The notes: generated by a model not told the origin, from the letters alone. A stretch of 64,000 bases of DNA from Schizochytrium sp. TIO01 (GCA_004764695.1 SMSO01000032.1:4711483-4775482), one strand, 5' to 3'; positions 12,246-23,696 are shown, counted from the stretch's first letter. Numbers and translations are program-made.

Positions 12246-14507
12246 TTACCTGTAGCGACGATAAGTTGCATTGTTCCTTCTGCTGGTTGACGAAAGGAAC
12301 ATGGTTCCGAGTAGAACGAGGGCACATCCAGCTGCAGCGATACCAACAGCCAAAATAACAGGATCATTGACTTTGACAGTGTACTCTTGTTTGGCACGTG
12401 GTGCAAGAATGAATACATCGATTTTTTTCCAACCTTGCTGCTTTGCCAGAGCCCGGGCCTCGTCAAGGGCCAAATTATTTGCGAGCTGGACGCGATCTTT
12501 ATCTTCATCGAGGTATACCAACTGCATCTCATCAGCGTCTTGCCCAGTCGCCCGTTCGAGTTGCCGCAGAAGCTCTTGTAAGGATGACACACTTTTGTCT
12601 GAGAGGCGGTATACCTTGCCATCAACAAGATTCTTGACCTTGATGACAATATTGTCATCAGCCTTACCACGAATAGAGGAGGCAGCGTAGGTGCTTCCGC
12701 TGGGCTGGCCTTCGATAAAAACACCAGAAGCAGAAACTGAGCTGGGCTCAATGTCAAGGTCAGAGATATCAAGTCGAGACTGAGAAGCTGGATGCCTGGG
12801 CGGGCGACCGAGATCCTGTGCCTCAGTTGCACCGTGAAGCTCCTCAACAGGGTCCACAATGCTTTTGCGAGAGCTACGTACTTCACTGAATGCACTGATT
12901 GAGTCTGGGTCGCGCCACTGCTGGTGAGAATACATCGGCGCAGATGGCAGCGAATCAGATCGTTGTGATGAGCCACTTCCATGCACAGGGGTTGGGTAGT
13001 ACACATTGGACGATTGCCTTACAGGCGCAGCAGAGCTCAACACCTGAGCAGCTTTGCCTGACGAACTCGCGAACGTATGGACGGCACAGTCGAGGACACT
13101 GAGAATACCACACACGCGTAATCCCTCGTTTGAACTTTTGGCACCTCCATTGGAGCTTGGACTCGCATCACCGGCAGAGGTGTCAGCATCATCAGAGCTA
13201 GGGCCCCCGTCGACAACAGGGAGATGCAGGTAACGCTCAGTTTGCATGATATGCAGGGCATCCAACACGCTGCTGTCCTTGCGAACTGTATCTGGGTTAC
13301 TGGTCATGACTTCCCCAACCTTGGTGATCTTAGGGTCAAGACCTTTTGCAACAACTCGTGACATGACATCTTTACAGGTAAGAATGCCAACGAATTTTTG
13401 ATGGCTTTCAAGATCGAGCTCCTTGTGTGAGTAGGGAAGCGATGTTGCGCCGAGACCTTCAAACACAAGTACAGCAGTCATGCGAGCTTCCTTCATAGCC
13501 AAGGCTGCATCCAGGACTGTTGATTTGACATCGAGCTTAAGCAGGGACTTCCGCTGCACCACAGTTCCAACACTTGGAGAGATCGAGGCCATCAAAGCCT
13601 CCAACGTGCGGTGTGCAAGAGCCTCCGCTTCTTCAGGGTCGATGAGGTCTCCAGAAGCAGACATCTGCGCCCTCTGGACAGCTTGAAAGAACTCAGTTTG
13701 GTTCGCCTCAAGACGTTCGATCTTGTGAATAGCATCATAAAGACACTGTGTGATATCAACGAGGCCACAAATGCCAGCAGCGTTTCGGGACCGGGAGTCC
13801 GCATCGTCTCCACTGACTGCACTTGCACTTGTGTCGTCTCCAGACGTGCGGACCACTGGAAGATGGCGAAAACGGTGCTTCACCATAATTTGCAGTACTA
13901 CACTGAAGTCTTCATCAGGATCCACGCACATGGGGCTTTTGGTCATAATTTCGCTCACGGGTGTAGATTCCGGAATGCGGCTCGCACCTACCAAACGACG
14001 GCATATGTCAACCTCGGAGCAAATTCCTGTGAGAGTCTCTGTGCCATTTTCTTCACGGCGCACAATGAGCGCAGCGCTCTGGCGCTTAGCGCCAAGTTTG
14101 GAAGCCGTGTCAAGAACCGTGGTATCCTCTGTGACAATGACAGGGTGGCGCTGCTTATGGTGGCGCAGAAGACGAGACACTGGCGTGGCGGATTTGGCCT
14201 TAGAGGATCGTCCTCTCACCAGACCCGATCGCCGTGGTGTTGCGGTAGAGGATCCTGCTTGGCTTTCCGAGGATTTTCCACCGCCGAAGCGTCCACTGCC
14301 TGGCTTGGAGTTGCGGTCGGTATCGCCATTGAGACTTGCACTGGGATCGATGTTCTCCGATACCGACCCATCTTGCATGCTATCGAATCTGTCCATCGTG
14401 CTTAAAAGCTGCGACTGGGCAGCGTGGATTTGCTTTGAGTCTTTCGTGCTCTCTGCCTCAAGAAGGCTTCTGATCATCAAAAGCTCCTCGTCAATGTTTC
14501 CGTTCAT
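12246..14507 (-). CDS. Four-CBS-domain, PB1-domain, tail-anchored protein (CBSCBSPB/Mug70-like)
   Basis: A complete 753-residue single-exon frame. Two Bateman pairs are visible: CBS1 about 118-172, CBS2 about 183-257 (VSEIMTKSPMCVDPDEDF, RHLPVV), CBS3 about 323-390 and CBS4 about 395-478 (VGEVMTSNPDTVRKDSSV, YLHLPVV). CBS domains commonly bind adenosine nucleotides as energy sensors. A PB1 domain lies at about 619-701 with an acidic OPCA-like motif (YLDEDKDRVQLANNLALDEA), which usually mediates heterotypic PB1 pairing. A hydrophobic helix at about 717-739, followed by a short basic tail, suggests C-terminal anchoring in a membrane. This order matches the CBS-CBS-PB1 proteins of plants and fungi (such as fission yeast Mug70), whose biochemical role is poorly defined. 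The start at 14507 gives a plausible acidic N-terminus. A partner protein with a PB1 domain was not seen in the window. Confidence 0.92.
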   Translation of the reverse strand: MNGNIDEELLMIRSLLEAESTKDSKQIHAAQSQLLSTMDRFDSMQDGSVSENIDPSASLNGDTDRNSKPGSGRFGGGKSSESQAGSSTATPRRSGLVRGRSSKAKSATPVSRLLRHHKQRHPVIVTEDTTVLDTASKLGAKRQSAALIVRREENGTETLTGICSEVDICRRLVGASRIPESTPVSEIMTKSPMCVDPDEDFSVVLQIMVKHRFRHLPVVRTSGDDTSASAVSGDDADSRSRNAAGICGLVDITQCLYDAIHKIERLEANQTEFFQAVQRAQMSASGDLIDPEEAEALAHRTLEALMASISPSVGTVVQRKSLLKLDVKSTVLDAALAMKEARMTAVLVFEGLGATSLPYSHKELDLESHQKFVGILTCKDVMSRVVAKGLDPKITKVGEVMTSNPDTVRKDSSVLDALHIMQTERYLHLPVVDGGPSSDDADTSAGDASPSSNGGAKSSNEGLRVCGILSVLDCAVHTFASSSGKAAQVLSSAAPVRQSSNVYYPTPVHGSGSSQRSDSLPSAPMYSHQQWRDPDSISAFSEVRSSRKSIVDPVEELHGATEAQDLGRPPRHPASQSRLDISDLDIEPSSVSASGVFIEGQPSGSTYAASSIRGKADDNIVIKVKNLVDGKVYRLSDKSVSSLQELLRQLERATGQDADEMQLVYLDEDKDRVQLANNLALDEARALAKQQGWKKIDVFILAPRAKQEYTVKVNDPVILAVGIAAAGCALVLLGTMFLSSTSRRNNATYRRYR

Positions 14508-15129
14508 GGAGGCCTATGGATAGGCGCTCAGGCTGAACAAGTAAATAAAGAACACCTTCCCTAAGTCTGTTCTTCGCAAGTGTTCAACTCTTTGCGAGAG
14601 CGCTTTTGACTTGTATAGACCAGACACGGTAAACACCGATGTCTCTTGTCTTTGGATGCAGATTCTTGCAAGAAGCCTCGACGAAGCTTAGTTTGTCACG
14701 AAACTGTCAACTTCCGTGGTTATCAGCTGACCCAGGATCTGATTGCAGTATGCCAAACTCGGCGCTCTCTCCTTCAATGTATCCGCGAGCAGCCCTTCCC
14801 CACGTATCTGTAAAGCACAATTGCGACGTGAGCTTGGGTCGAGTCTTCGGAGCAGAAGCCACTCCAAGTTAGCTTTCCTCTTAGTTAATATCGCACGTGA
14901 AGCTCGGCTCCGCTTCGCGCCCCTCCGCGAGCAGAATCCGGTCTCTGCTCAAGGTTGAAAAGGCAAGCTTTCGCTTCGCCCTTGCTATGGAGCTGACCGG
15001 CACCACGAGGCTGCCTGCCAGCCTTCTTTCCCTGCGTGTCTCCGTCGCACGCAGTCACAGCACTGCGGTTGAGCTTTGATTGGAGTTTCCTTTCCTTCGA
15101 GTCACTTCTTCTTCAAACGATTCTTTCTC

Positions 15130-15201
<72 letters not shown>

Positions 15202-17923
15202 TTCCTCCTACTACAGTGAAAGGAAAGAGCAGTGGCAAATAATATGCATACAATAACTACCTGAAACTTGTGTTGCACTTCATAGTAACCACATGAAACT
15301 GTGATCATCGCCTTTGCATTGTCGCTTTTATTCATCGCAACTCAACGCTTTCAAGGTCCATCGTGGACTTTCTTTCCTGCTCGAATTGAATGTCAGAAAG
15401 CGTTTTCCACGAATAGGTGAACTTTCCCATCGCTCGAAGGAGAAAAGAGGCACGGGAACGAGGTAACTAAACATCTGACTGACTTCACGATCGTTTGCAA
15501 TTGCATGACAGCGATTGCGCCGGTGATTCTTACTTTGGTTTCTCATTCCTATTTTGTTATACCCACTTTCTTCTTTCCTTTGATTTTTAGTTACTTTTAT
15601 TTATCACGATTTCATGATCTCAAGTCGAAGTTAAAATGATAAACTTTTATAACTTTCTTTCTTTCTTTCTTCAATCAATCAATCAACAACGTCGAAGAGT
15701 GTTTGTTTACTTTCTTTTCACCTTGCGTCGCGAAAACCCTCTTGAGCCGCTGCGACCGTCGTCGAAGCCGCAAACACGGCTTCGGGGCAGCGCTGATGAC
15801 TGCCCAAGGCCACCCAAGGGTACCAGGGCGTTATTTCTTGCGCTGGGGAATGCCTTCCCAACTTTGCATTGCCTTTTGCTTTTGATGTTACTGTTGTTCG
15901 TCTTTCGAGGGGCGGGTAGGACCCCGCTAGGAGCTCATAGGCGATTCTCCCTCTGCATCTTCGACTGCTGTCACCGCCATTGCATTTTGAGGTTTACAAC
16001 CGAGCACAAGTTCATCTGCAGTGCTCAGAGTTGCACGGCTTGCGGTTGGAGACCGAGCCCGTGGAAGGGATCATGGATCGTGGAGCTCAGGTTGTTGAAG
16101 GAGGTACCAGCACAAGTTTGACTGGCGTGGGTAGAAGCGGGAGGACTTTTTGATGTCGTCAGACTTGCGGGATGGCTTTTGGAGGCTTTGGGGACCAAGG
16201 GACCTGACCCTGGTCGCTTGGGACTTGGCCAGCAACGAAGAACTGATAGCTCTAGGTACAGCCGAATGTGATTACAATTGACCGACACCAACGTGGGGAG
16301 TCGCCAGTCGACCGCGTGATATTTGCTCAGACAGGATACAGCAGTGCGTGAAACAAGTAGACAGGATAGAAAAGCAGATGAGGAAAATGAAGTCCTTGCG
16401 TTTACCCAGAACGTTTCTCTCTTATACATTTGAACGTTTCTCTTTAAATGTATAATCAAAGTTTAAGCTGGGCTCCACAGCAAAATTGAAATGTTTAATT
16501 AATAGCAAAAGGACCTCCCAATCGCAGCACACTCCGTTTCTAAAACCGAAAGTTCTTCCATTAGATTACATATGTTCCTCAGGCCCTGCACAATATTTTT
16601 ATGTCTTGGTAGATAAATATGTAGGACTCCTCCTTCCAGACAATTTTGACATAATCGTTACCCAAATGAACTCATTACGTGCTAGCTCACAAGCACATGG
16701 AGCAAATTCTGAACTGATTATAAAAACAAGATAATAAGGATACCATTTGACTGAATATACTACGTAACATCTTCATCATACAAAAGTTTCTACAGAGACC
16801 CTTTCTCAACTGGTAACTTCTCACATACGTAAGCCCTGCTCGATTAGGTGCTTCATATACTCTGTGTAGTAGGCAATATACAATGGAGTATTGGTTGTAG
16901 GTTTTTGGTGGTGAATAAATATTAATTAGTACAGTTAGTTTTCCTCCTCCCTTATTAATACAGATGAACTAGAGAGAAAGAATTTTCTGATACGCTACAG
17001 ATGTTTGTCGATAAACAATTCCTTCGCACGAATGCACTGAAAATACAAATCCATGTTCATAATTAAGGAGACCAGGTTGTCAAGATGCATGAAATGTAAT
17101 TTTGAAGAAGTTGAGTCCGTCATTATGGAGGTGAGTCTTTTAGAATTGGCGTAAGTATGTGCAGAGTTTCAAAATGATCATTCGGTTTTCGAAGATCAAT
17201 AACTTCACATGGTGATTTTTTGTGTGTGTGTGATTACAACGAAGTCACGTATTCTTCCGTCAATCCATGTTGACCGAAAAGGCATATTCGAACACAGAAT
17301 GATCAAGCTGAAGAGACTGTCATAGCACTTTTTACCATTATTTTCTAACTTTCTACTCCAGAGAAGTATTCTGCTCACCATTCATTGCGACATCATTCGC
17401 TGTATGCCGAGCCAAAAACTGCACATCAGCATTACGTAACTCAACTTCAAAAATAAACGTTATCCTGAAAAGAGGAGATAGCCACGTTTTCAGTAATGTA
17501 GCACGTCCTCGAAAATTTAACCAATTATATGTAGAAAACCTCTCCCTCGTCGTTCCAGCGCCAACTAGTTGTACTTATTACATTTCTCCAAACCCAAATG
17601 ATCCTTATTTTTCGAGCCAAGATTCCCAACCCATAAGTAACTACCAACTCCACTCCTATTCTTTTGCATAATCTGGTCTAAAGCAAGTTCGAGGTCTTCG
17701 TACTACTAGCGCCCTCATATCCTTTTCAGTAGGAATGAAGCCACCCTCCCCTCCAGCCGCCGAGCAGCGCATAGACAAACAAACAGACCCTTGGCGCTCT
17801 GTGGCGTGACGGCAGCGGCCAGCAGCGGCACACCTGGTTTGCGCGGCGTGCCTTTTGGCCGTCGTTCACCTATTAAAAACTATCCACCTCTCAGCTTTTG
17901 ACACATAGCTGCTCGGCGTCCGC
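14508..17923. other. Intergenic region between the divergent CBS and FHA-RING genes
   Basis: About 3.4 kb between the divergent CBS-domain gene (minus) and FHA-RING gene (plus). It holds a pure CTTT microsatellite (about 15121-15204), a shorter CTTT/CAAT patch near 15655-15690, and a 9-bp inverted repeat TATACATTT/AAATGTATA near 16424-16455. Open frames here are short or compositionally odd and I do not support any as a gene. Confidence 0.6.
15121..15204. repeat. CTTT tetranucleotide microsatellite
   Basis: About 18-20 nearly perfect CTTT units, in the spacer upstream of the CBS-domain gene. Pyrimidine on the plus strand. Confidence 0.95.
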
Positions 17924-19891
17924 ATGGACCAAATTCCTGTGCCGGCGGAGATGATTGAAGATGCTGTCGATGTCACAACTTCGACCTCGGAGCCGAACCC
18001 GAGGGAAGACCTATCTCCGTGGCGTCTGAAGCGCGTATCTCTCGTGGACGCCCCTGGTGCTACCGAGGAGGTCGTAGTTCGAGATAACGGCGAAAGTGTG
18101 CTGGTAGGCCGTGGCCCCTCATGCCAGCTCCTTCTTACCTGGCGACAGCAGAAGCTTGCTTCTCGTGAACATGCCGAACTCTTCGTGGGCCCCAATGGTG
18201 AACTTTTTGTGATTGATCTCAACAGTATGAACGGCGTCGTTGTTAACGGAGTTGTCATTGACGCTAATGTCCCTCGCCAGCTCTACCGCGATGATGTTGT
18301 TTCCTTTGGTGGAAGAAGGCTCACAGCGCCGAGAGCTCGATCCAGCTCTGGTATTATTGAAAATCTCCTTCGCGAGCAGCCATTCTCTTATAAGGTCTTT
18401 CGCTCCCAGAACGCCGATGCCACTGTTGAGTCCACCATAAATGGTCAAAATTTTGCGGCCCAAGAGAATCAAGATCTCGTCCAAAACGACGCTCTCAATC
18501 ACAATCACAATTATAATAACGTTGGCGTTGGCAGAGTAAATGTAAATCTTGCTGGCCGCAGAGGACATTGGAGCCGTCGTGATCAAACCTCGCTGCGTAC
18601 CAGTGGAGGCAGGAATGATGAAGCTGAAGATGCGATAGACCTGGTGTCATCCGGATCAAGCGTTGGTAGCGGTGCTGGCGATGAGGTTGTGACTCAGCCA
18701 TCAGCTAATGCGATAACAGTGGCTCTAGCTCACAAACTGGCAGACTTTGAGGGGATGTTGGAATGTGTGCTATGTCTAGAGCTCATGGAGAAGCCTGTAG
18801 TGCTAACTTGCTCGCATAGTTTTTGCCAATCGTGCTGGCAGGAGTGGGTGGAGAGACAGGAGTTAAACAAGGCTCAAAAGGCACCGGCACAGCGTAAACG
18901 TAGAGTACTGCCCAAACTGAAGACTGCCGAATGTCCTACTTGCCGCGAGATGGTGCCAGTAAAAGCTCCTGTCGCGCTACTTCTGCAGAATGTCATCGCT
19001 GGCATCAAGGCTGCTAATGAAAAGGCGTTAGAAGAGGGAGTAGATTTGACAAGTATTGGCTTTGCTGGTAAAAATAGCATAAACGAAGATTGTGAGGCCA
19101 CGTCAAAAAGTGGCGCCAAAAGTCTCGACCTAAATGAATCTGGAAATGGGTCTGACCAAAATGATGATGACAATAGCAGCAACGGTGATGAAGACGATGA
19201 AAGTGATGACAGCGAGGAAAGCATTGATAGTAACATGGCTGCGGAGAGTGCAAACGAAACTGGTCAGCAAACAGTAAATAATGGACAGAGCAATAACTCA
19301 CATAATAAACGCGCGAATAAACGAAAGCGGGAACCTGATGTTGCAGATACGCAGGATTCTGACTCCTTACTCAAATTCCGTCGCACCGTTGTAAGGATGC
19401 CACGGCCGCGATTTGTTGAACAGTACAACAGAAGTTCTTCGGGTCATGCAAATTCCGCTATATCAGAAGATGGTGAAACAGGCTATGCAACGCCTGAGCT
19501 GTTGTCAGGATATATTGTGTCTCTTCAAATGTTGCGGCGGCACCTCGAGTGCGTGGAGGTTGATGCGCACGCATGTAAGATCTTTGGCCAACCTGCTTGG
19601 ATTGTATCCAGGTGCGACTCGGACTCTGAGAGCTGGGCTCAAGGTCTTCGAATGTACGATGTTCTTATGGAAATTAACGATGTCCATTGCTCCGGCTCTC
19701 GGGATAATGCTGGCTTTGGATCCGCAATTTCGAGGTGCTGTGGTGATGATGATAAGGACTCAAATATAACTGTGAAGGTATGTCGAGGTTTAATAGACAT
19801 TTCACTCCCTTCAGAATCGTCTTCATCTTCGTCCTCATCTTTGTCCTCATCTCCTTCTCCGGCTTCTTCTATTTCCCACGAGACCCAATAA
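17924..19891 (+). CDS. FHA-RING E3 ubiquitin ligase with PDZ-like C-terminus
   Basis: A complete 655-residue single-exon frame. The N-terminal FHA domain (about 36-130) has the phosphothreonine-binding signature VGRG (61-64), SREH (80-83) and the LNSMNGVVVNG strand (about 99-109). A C3HC4 RING finger lies at about 281-343: CVLC, then CSHSFCQSC, and later CPTC, with a basic insertion inside the finger (QRKRRVLPKLK). An acidic Asp/Ser/Asn-rich linker (about 400-440) and a basic nuclear-localisation-like patch (NKRANKRKRE) follow. Residues about 530-625 resemble a PDZ domain (GLRMYDVLMEINDVHC, then ITVKVCRG). FHA plus RING is the architecture of CHFR and RNF8, which ubiquitylate chromatin or mitotic targets after recognising phosphothreonine. 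Nuclear checkpoint or DNA-damage function is inferred from that. The PDZ-like end is unusual for those families. The tail is a run of Ser ending near an overlapping AATAAA. Confidence 0.9.
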   Translation: MDQIPVPAEMIEDAVDVTTSTSEPNPREDLSPWRLKRVSLVDAPGATEEVVVRDNGESVLVGRGPSCQLLLTWRQQKLASREHAELFVGPNGELFVIDLNSMNGVVVNGVVIDANVPRQLYRDDVVSFGGRRLTAPRARSSSGIIENLLREQPFSYKVFRSQNADATVESTINGQNFAAQENQDLVQNDALNHNHNYNNVGVGRVNVNLAGRRGHWSRRDQTSLRTSGGRNDEAEDAIDLVSSGSSVGSGAGDEVVTQPSANAITVALAHKLADFEGMLECVLCLELMEKPVVLTCSHSFCQSCWQEWVERQELNKAQKAPAQRKRRVLPKLKTAECPTCREMVPVKAPVALLLQNVIAGIKAANEKALEEGVDLTSIGFAGKNSINEDCEATSKSGAKSLDLNESGNGSDQNDDDNSSNGDEDDESDDSEESIDSNMAAESANETGQQTVNNGQSNNSHNKRANKRKREPDVADTQDSDSLLKFRRTVVRMPRPRFVEQYNRSSSGHANSAISEDGETGYATPELLSGYIVSLQMLRRHLECVEVDAHACKIFGQPAWIVSRCDSDSESWAQGLRMYDVLMEINDVHCSGSRDNAGFGSAISRCCGDDDKDSNITVKVCRGLIDISLPSESSSSSSSSLSSSPSPASSISHETQ

Positions 19892-20465
19892 ATATCATTG
19901 GATAGCGGACGCTGGCGAACCTTGTAATTCATTAGACGCTTTCCTCAAATTAATTGTGTGCAACCCTTTTGCCACGGAAAGCCAAATACTTATCACAAAT
20001 TTACCCTTATATAACTGAGATATTAGAATAACATAGATCATATTTTAGGACCAATACCTCTAACGTCGCATTGAACATGCATCGCATCGCGCACTGCACT
20101 TCGTACTTAGTTTTGCGTGTTACAAACGTCTTCACTTCGAAGATGTCTCTTCTTTCGTTTTGCGATAAGCTGTGCCCTTTCGATTTAAGTTGAATAATTT
20201 CAAAGATCAAGGGAGTGCCAAGTAAACGTCTCACTTTCGAAGCCGGTGTAAGATGGTTAAATAAATGAAATACTCTCGAGAACGATCTTGTGTACATGCT
20301 ACGATGACTCGTTGCTTGAAGAAAGAGAGAAAAACAGAGAGGTATAAAATTTTGTGTTTGTGTATGTTATTTTAGCCCAATTATTGTTTTTGAAACTATC
20401 AAGTAAAAAAGGAAAAACATTTCGTTTGGAGAAAAACAAATAAACGTAGGGAGATTCATAGTATG
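19892..20465. other. Spacer between convergent 3' ends
   Basis: About 570 bases between the convergent 3' ends of the FHA-RING gene (plus) and the AP2 gene (minus). A 96-codon minus frame lies here but has no recognisable motif, and I do not call it. Confidence 0.6.
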
Positions 20466-22721
20466 TTACGACTCTTGCTGTTTATCAACGAGAGACATAA
20501 GACCGTGAGCAGCATTATTCATGTCGCTGGACTTGCGAGATGGCATCATTGTCTTGGGGCTCTTGCCCTTTTCTGCTTGTTTATTATCTTTGGACTCTTG
20601 TTGGGTCGGTCGGTCAGATGCAGAGGACGATGACGAAGATGTAGACGAAGAGGCCACGCCCAATGTTGGCGAGCGAGCATTGCTGGTATTATTTGCTGGG
20701 GATGCAGAATTCGAACCGAATGCTCCAGCCTCCTGCAAGTGTGATGGTGAAGTATTCAAACCCATGGTGAAGTGACTTGGGTTGAGAAAACCGGCAGCGT
20801 GAAGGGTTTGGAAGACAGGGTTTGATTCAATGGAACTCGTTTTCAAGGTTGGGCTTTGGCTTGTAAATGGCATCTGAAAGTTCTTGTACTGTTCCATCAA
20901 CTGAGCATAGGTTTCTGGAGAGGCAGCCCCAAAGCTTTCAGACTGTGGGGGCAAAGAATTACGCCGAACCTTGGGGTTCACTTGGGATCGCGGGCGGGGC
21001 ACAGCGGTTGCTCGGCGCGACTTTTTCTTCTGTTGTTGCTGTACTTTGTACAGGTCAGCAGTGGTCAGAGACTCAGGCATATCCTCGGATCCCTGGCCAA
21101 ATACTGATGGTTCTCCCTGTTCAGCTCCACGTCCACGCGCACCCGCGCCGCGCCGCCCACGGCCCTGGGGGGCGCCATCACCCGTGTTAAGCGAAGGTGG
21201 GTCAAGAACAGTTTGCGGCCTTCCTCCACTGTTGTTGTCACCATCGCCATCTTCATCATTTCCAATGCCGAGATCGCCAGCCGCCTCTGCGTAGCTATCC
21301 GGGTCAGTGTCCTTAAAGTTCAACACCGCGCGTGCTCTATGGTAGGCCTTTGCTGCCACATCATAACGTCGAGCTGCCTCAATCTCTGTCTTGTAGCGAC
21401 CCAGATACTTGACCTCGCGTCCAACACGAATTCGTGCTTGCCAGCGTCCATCTTTAGCGCATCTAGAGACTCCTCGGTACATGGATGACTTCTGCCTCGA
21501 CCTCCGGCGAGCACTGCTGGTGACAATAGAGTTGTTGCCGCCTTCGCCATCATCATCGTCGTCATCATCTCCGGTTGCCGCTGCTGCAGGGCTGTTATGA
21601 GCCTCGTTCTTGTTCGCCCCCGACGCTGTACGCTTGCGAGGTTTAGATTTTGTGCTTGGGCGTGGCGCCTCACCACCTCCAGCTGCCTCAATTTTACGAG
21701 CCGCCTCGAGTTGAAGATCTGCCATTGCTTGCGGATTAAATCCTGACTGAAGTTGCTGCAGAATGAGGGATCCATACAATGTGTTACTAACATTGAGCGC
21801 ATCCGAGAGCGCGTTGATACTTGCGGAGTTAGAATTACCTGGAGTTCCCGCAAAACCCATTCCATGTGTCATGAAACCTGTCAGTCCAAAGGCTCCTCCT
21901 GCTGGAGAGGCAAGTCCGTCGCTCCCCGCGAGGGAGTTGCCAGCGGGCGAGTTCACAAAACCTCCTGAGCTCAATAGCGGTGCTCCGGAGTAGTGACCCA
22001 GAGGCGGCGATCCAGCACTACTAGGTCCAAAGTCGTTAGCGCTGATGGACTTCGGCCCATCGTTACCATTGCTGTGAAGGTCGTCTCCCCCAAAAGTGCT
22101 CTGGTCGAGCGTCATTGGCTCGTTTGCAGAGCTCGAGGTGGTGCTCCGGGCAGAAACAGGTCTCCGGTTTGGTGTAGGTGCAGTGACATTCTTGTTTGCT
22201 TCCGCAGTGGACGTGGGTTTCCCATTGCTTTCTTTGGTATCGTCACTCTGCGAAGCGTTGTTACCTGCAGCAGTGGAAACTTTTGCAGGAGCGGCTGCAG
22301 AGCTGCTTGCGGTTGGTGACGCCGCCTTTGGTGCAGAAGTGGCAGAAGTTGATTCCTGAGAGCTTGATTTGACAGCCTCGGATGCAGTCTCAGGCTTTAC
22401 AGCAGGGGTTGGCGAAGCCTTGTCTGACACCTTGGAGAGAGTTTCCTTGTCCTTTTCTTCGGCTGGTGTGTCTGTTGTGGTAGCAGTGCTCGTCTTGTCA
22501 TCTTTTGTTGGTTCTGAGGCAGGCTCGCTTGGTTTATCGGAAGACTTGGCGGGCTGTTCTGCCGGGGATGCCGCAGTCGTTGAAGAGTCATTCTTCGTCA
22601 CCTCCATGGCATCACTATCAGCAGCAGCAGCAGCAGCAGGAGGAGGAGGGTTCGGTGCATCTTTCTCCATGGGGTCTCCTCTTTGAGCAGACTTCGCTGC
22701 AGCAGAAGGTGATTCCGGCAT
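20466..22721 (-). CDS. AP2/ERF-domain transcription factor
   Basis: A complete 751-residue frame. A single AP2/ERF DNA-binding domain spans about residues 414-470, with YRGVS at its start, then DGRWQARI, YLGRYKTEIEAARRYDVAA and VLNF at its end. These are the conserved beta-sheet and helix residues of the family. The rest is low complexity: a Ser/Thr/Ala/Lys-rich N-terminus (1-200), a Gly/Ser-rich middle, an Asp run (DDDDDDD at about 385), a basic nuclear patch (KSKPRKR, about 358-364) and a Ser-rich C-terminus, as in many activation domains. AP2 proteins are the dominant factors in plants and are also found in stramenopiles and apicomplexans. The target genes cannot be told from sequence. A poly-Ala/Pro tract at 24-35 is encoded by a GCT/GCA-type triplet repeat. 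Confidence 0.93.
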   Translation of the reverse strand: MPESPSAAAKSAQRGDPMEKDAPNPPPPAAAAAADSDAMEVTKNDSSTTAASPAEQPAKSSDKPSEPASEPTKDDKTSTATTTDTPAEEKDKETLSKVSDKASPTPAVKPETASEAVKSSSQESTSATSAPKAASPTASSSAAAPAKVSTAAGNNASQSDDTKESNGKPTSTAEANKNVTAPTPNRRPVSARSTTSSSANEPMTLDQSTFGGDDLHSNGNDGPKSISANDFGPSSAGSPPLGHYSGAPLLSSGGFVNSPAGNSLAGSDGLASPAGGAFGLTGFMTHGMGFAGTPGNSNSASINALSDALNVSNTLYGSLILQQLQSGFNPQAMADLQLEAARKIEAAGGGEAPRPSTKSKPRKRTASGANKNEAHNSPAAAATGDDDDDDDGEGGNNSIVTSSARRRSRQKSSMYRGVSRCAKDGRWQARIRVGREVKYLGRYKTEIEAARRYDVAAKAYHRARAVLNFKDTDPDSYAEAAGDLGIGNDEDGDGDNNSGGRPQTVLDPPSLNTGDGAPQGRGRRGAGARGRGAEQGEPSVFGQGSEDMPESLTTADLYKVQQQQKKKSRRATAVPRPRSQVNPKVRRNSLPPQSESFGAASPETYAQLMEQYKNFQMPFTSQSPTLKTSSIESNPVFQTLHAAGFLNPSHFTMGLNTSPSHLQEAGAFGSNSASPANNTSNARSPTLGVASSSTSSSSSSASDRPTQQESKDNKQAEKGKSPKTMMPSRKSSDMNNAAHGLMSLVDKQQES

Positions 22722-23300
22722 TTGCGCGTTGTAATATATTATTAATGTGCCTGTTTTTCACGTGATCGCGATGTAAACGACGTTTTCTCTCCTTTATGGT
22801 GCGATGATTTCTTGCGTGGCCGTCAAGTGAGGCCTGCGGAGGTCGTTGAAGCTTGCACTAGAGCGTTTCTATAATGGATATTCACGTGCCACGTGAACAC
22901 AAGCAACTTAACCGTAACTACCCTCTGAGTTCGTTCACTTTGGCCAGAAGAGTCCAGGGGCCACAAGACCGCGACAAGCGGAGCTTTCGTTTAGGCGTAT
23001 AGACAAATTATCCCGACGGCGCTTGTGCGAGGCGTCGTTAGAGTTCGAGGAGCACGCTAGATTAAGTTGCCCGCCGAGAACCGCAGCGCCCGGAGTGGAC
23101 GGAGGTGAAAGGAATGAAAAACTAGGCCGGGCGAGTCTTCGGGAGTCCACAGCAGCAGCCTCTGCGTGCCCAACCCCTTTCTCCCAGCGCCGTCTGCTCC
23201 TCCTGCGCGAGAGAGTGCACTCCAGATCTGCAGCTCCACCCCGAGAGGTGGACTTGGATCAACCTCGCTATGCTATACCTGTCTTGGAAACAAGAAAACA

Positions 23301-23364
23301 GACAAACAAAAAGACAAACAAACAAACAAACAAACAAACAAACAAACAAACAAACAAACAAATA
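23301..23364. repeat. CAAA tetranucleotide microsatellite
   Basis: About 15 CAAA (ACAA) units, upstream of the AP2 gene. Confidence 0.95.
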
Positions 23365-23438
23365 AAAGAGAAATAAACAAAGAGCGCGAGGGCTCTGATG
23401 CTGCAGAAGACCGGCAATCTGCACCGGGCTCACCTCTG

Positions 23439-23540
23439 TCTGCCTGCCTGCCTGCCTGCGTCTTTACCCCTCGCCTCTCTGCTCTCTCCTCGTCCCTCCC
23501 AGCTCCCTCGAGTCCGGGCGCCTGCCTGCCTGCCTGCCGC
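23439..23540. repeat. Two short TGCC repeat blocks
   Basis: CTGC/TGCC tetranucleotides occur in two short blocks (about 23439-23460 and 23521-23540), separated by pyrimidine-rich sequence. Confidence 0.85.
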
Positions 23541-23696
23541 TCGCTTCGCGCTTCGCGCGGGCCCTGCTCGCGTCTCCTTCTCAAAGTCTTTCTGTCACTG
23601 ACTGATCGATTGATCACTCCATCAGAAAGTAAATTAAATTAGTATCATCTCTTTCTCTCTTTCTTTCTTTCTTTCTCTCTTTCTTTTTCTCTCTCT

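Noticed and set aside
13611..14523. Long plus-strand frames opposite the CBS gene
   Set aside because: Antisense to CBS domains whose motifs are unambiguous.
15636..16121. 161-codon plus frame after a CTTT patch
   Set aside because: Cys/Arg/Leu-rich, no known domain, and overlapped by other frames of similar quality.
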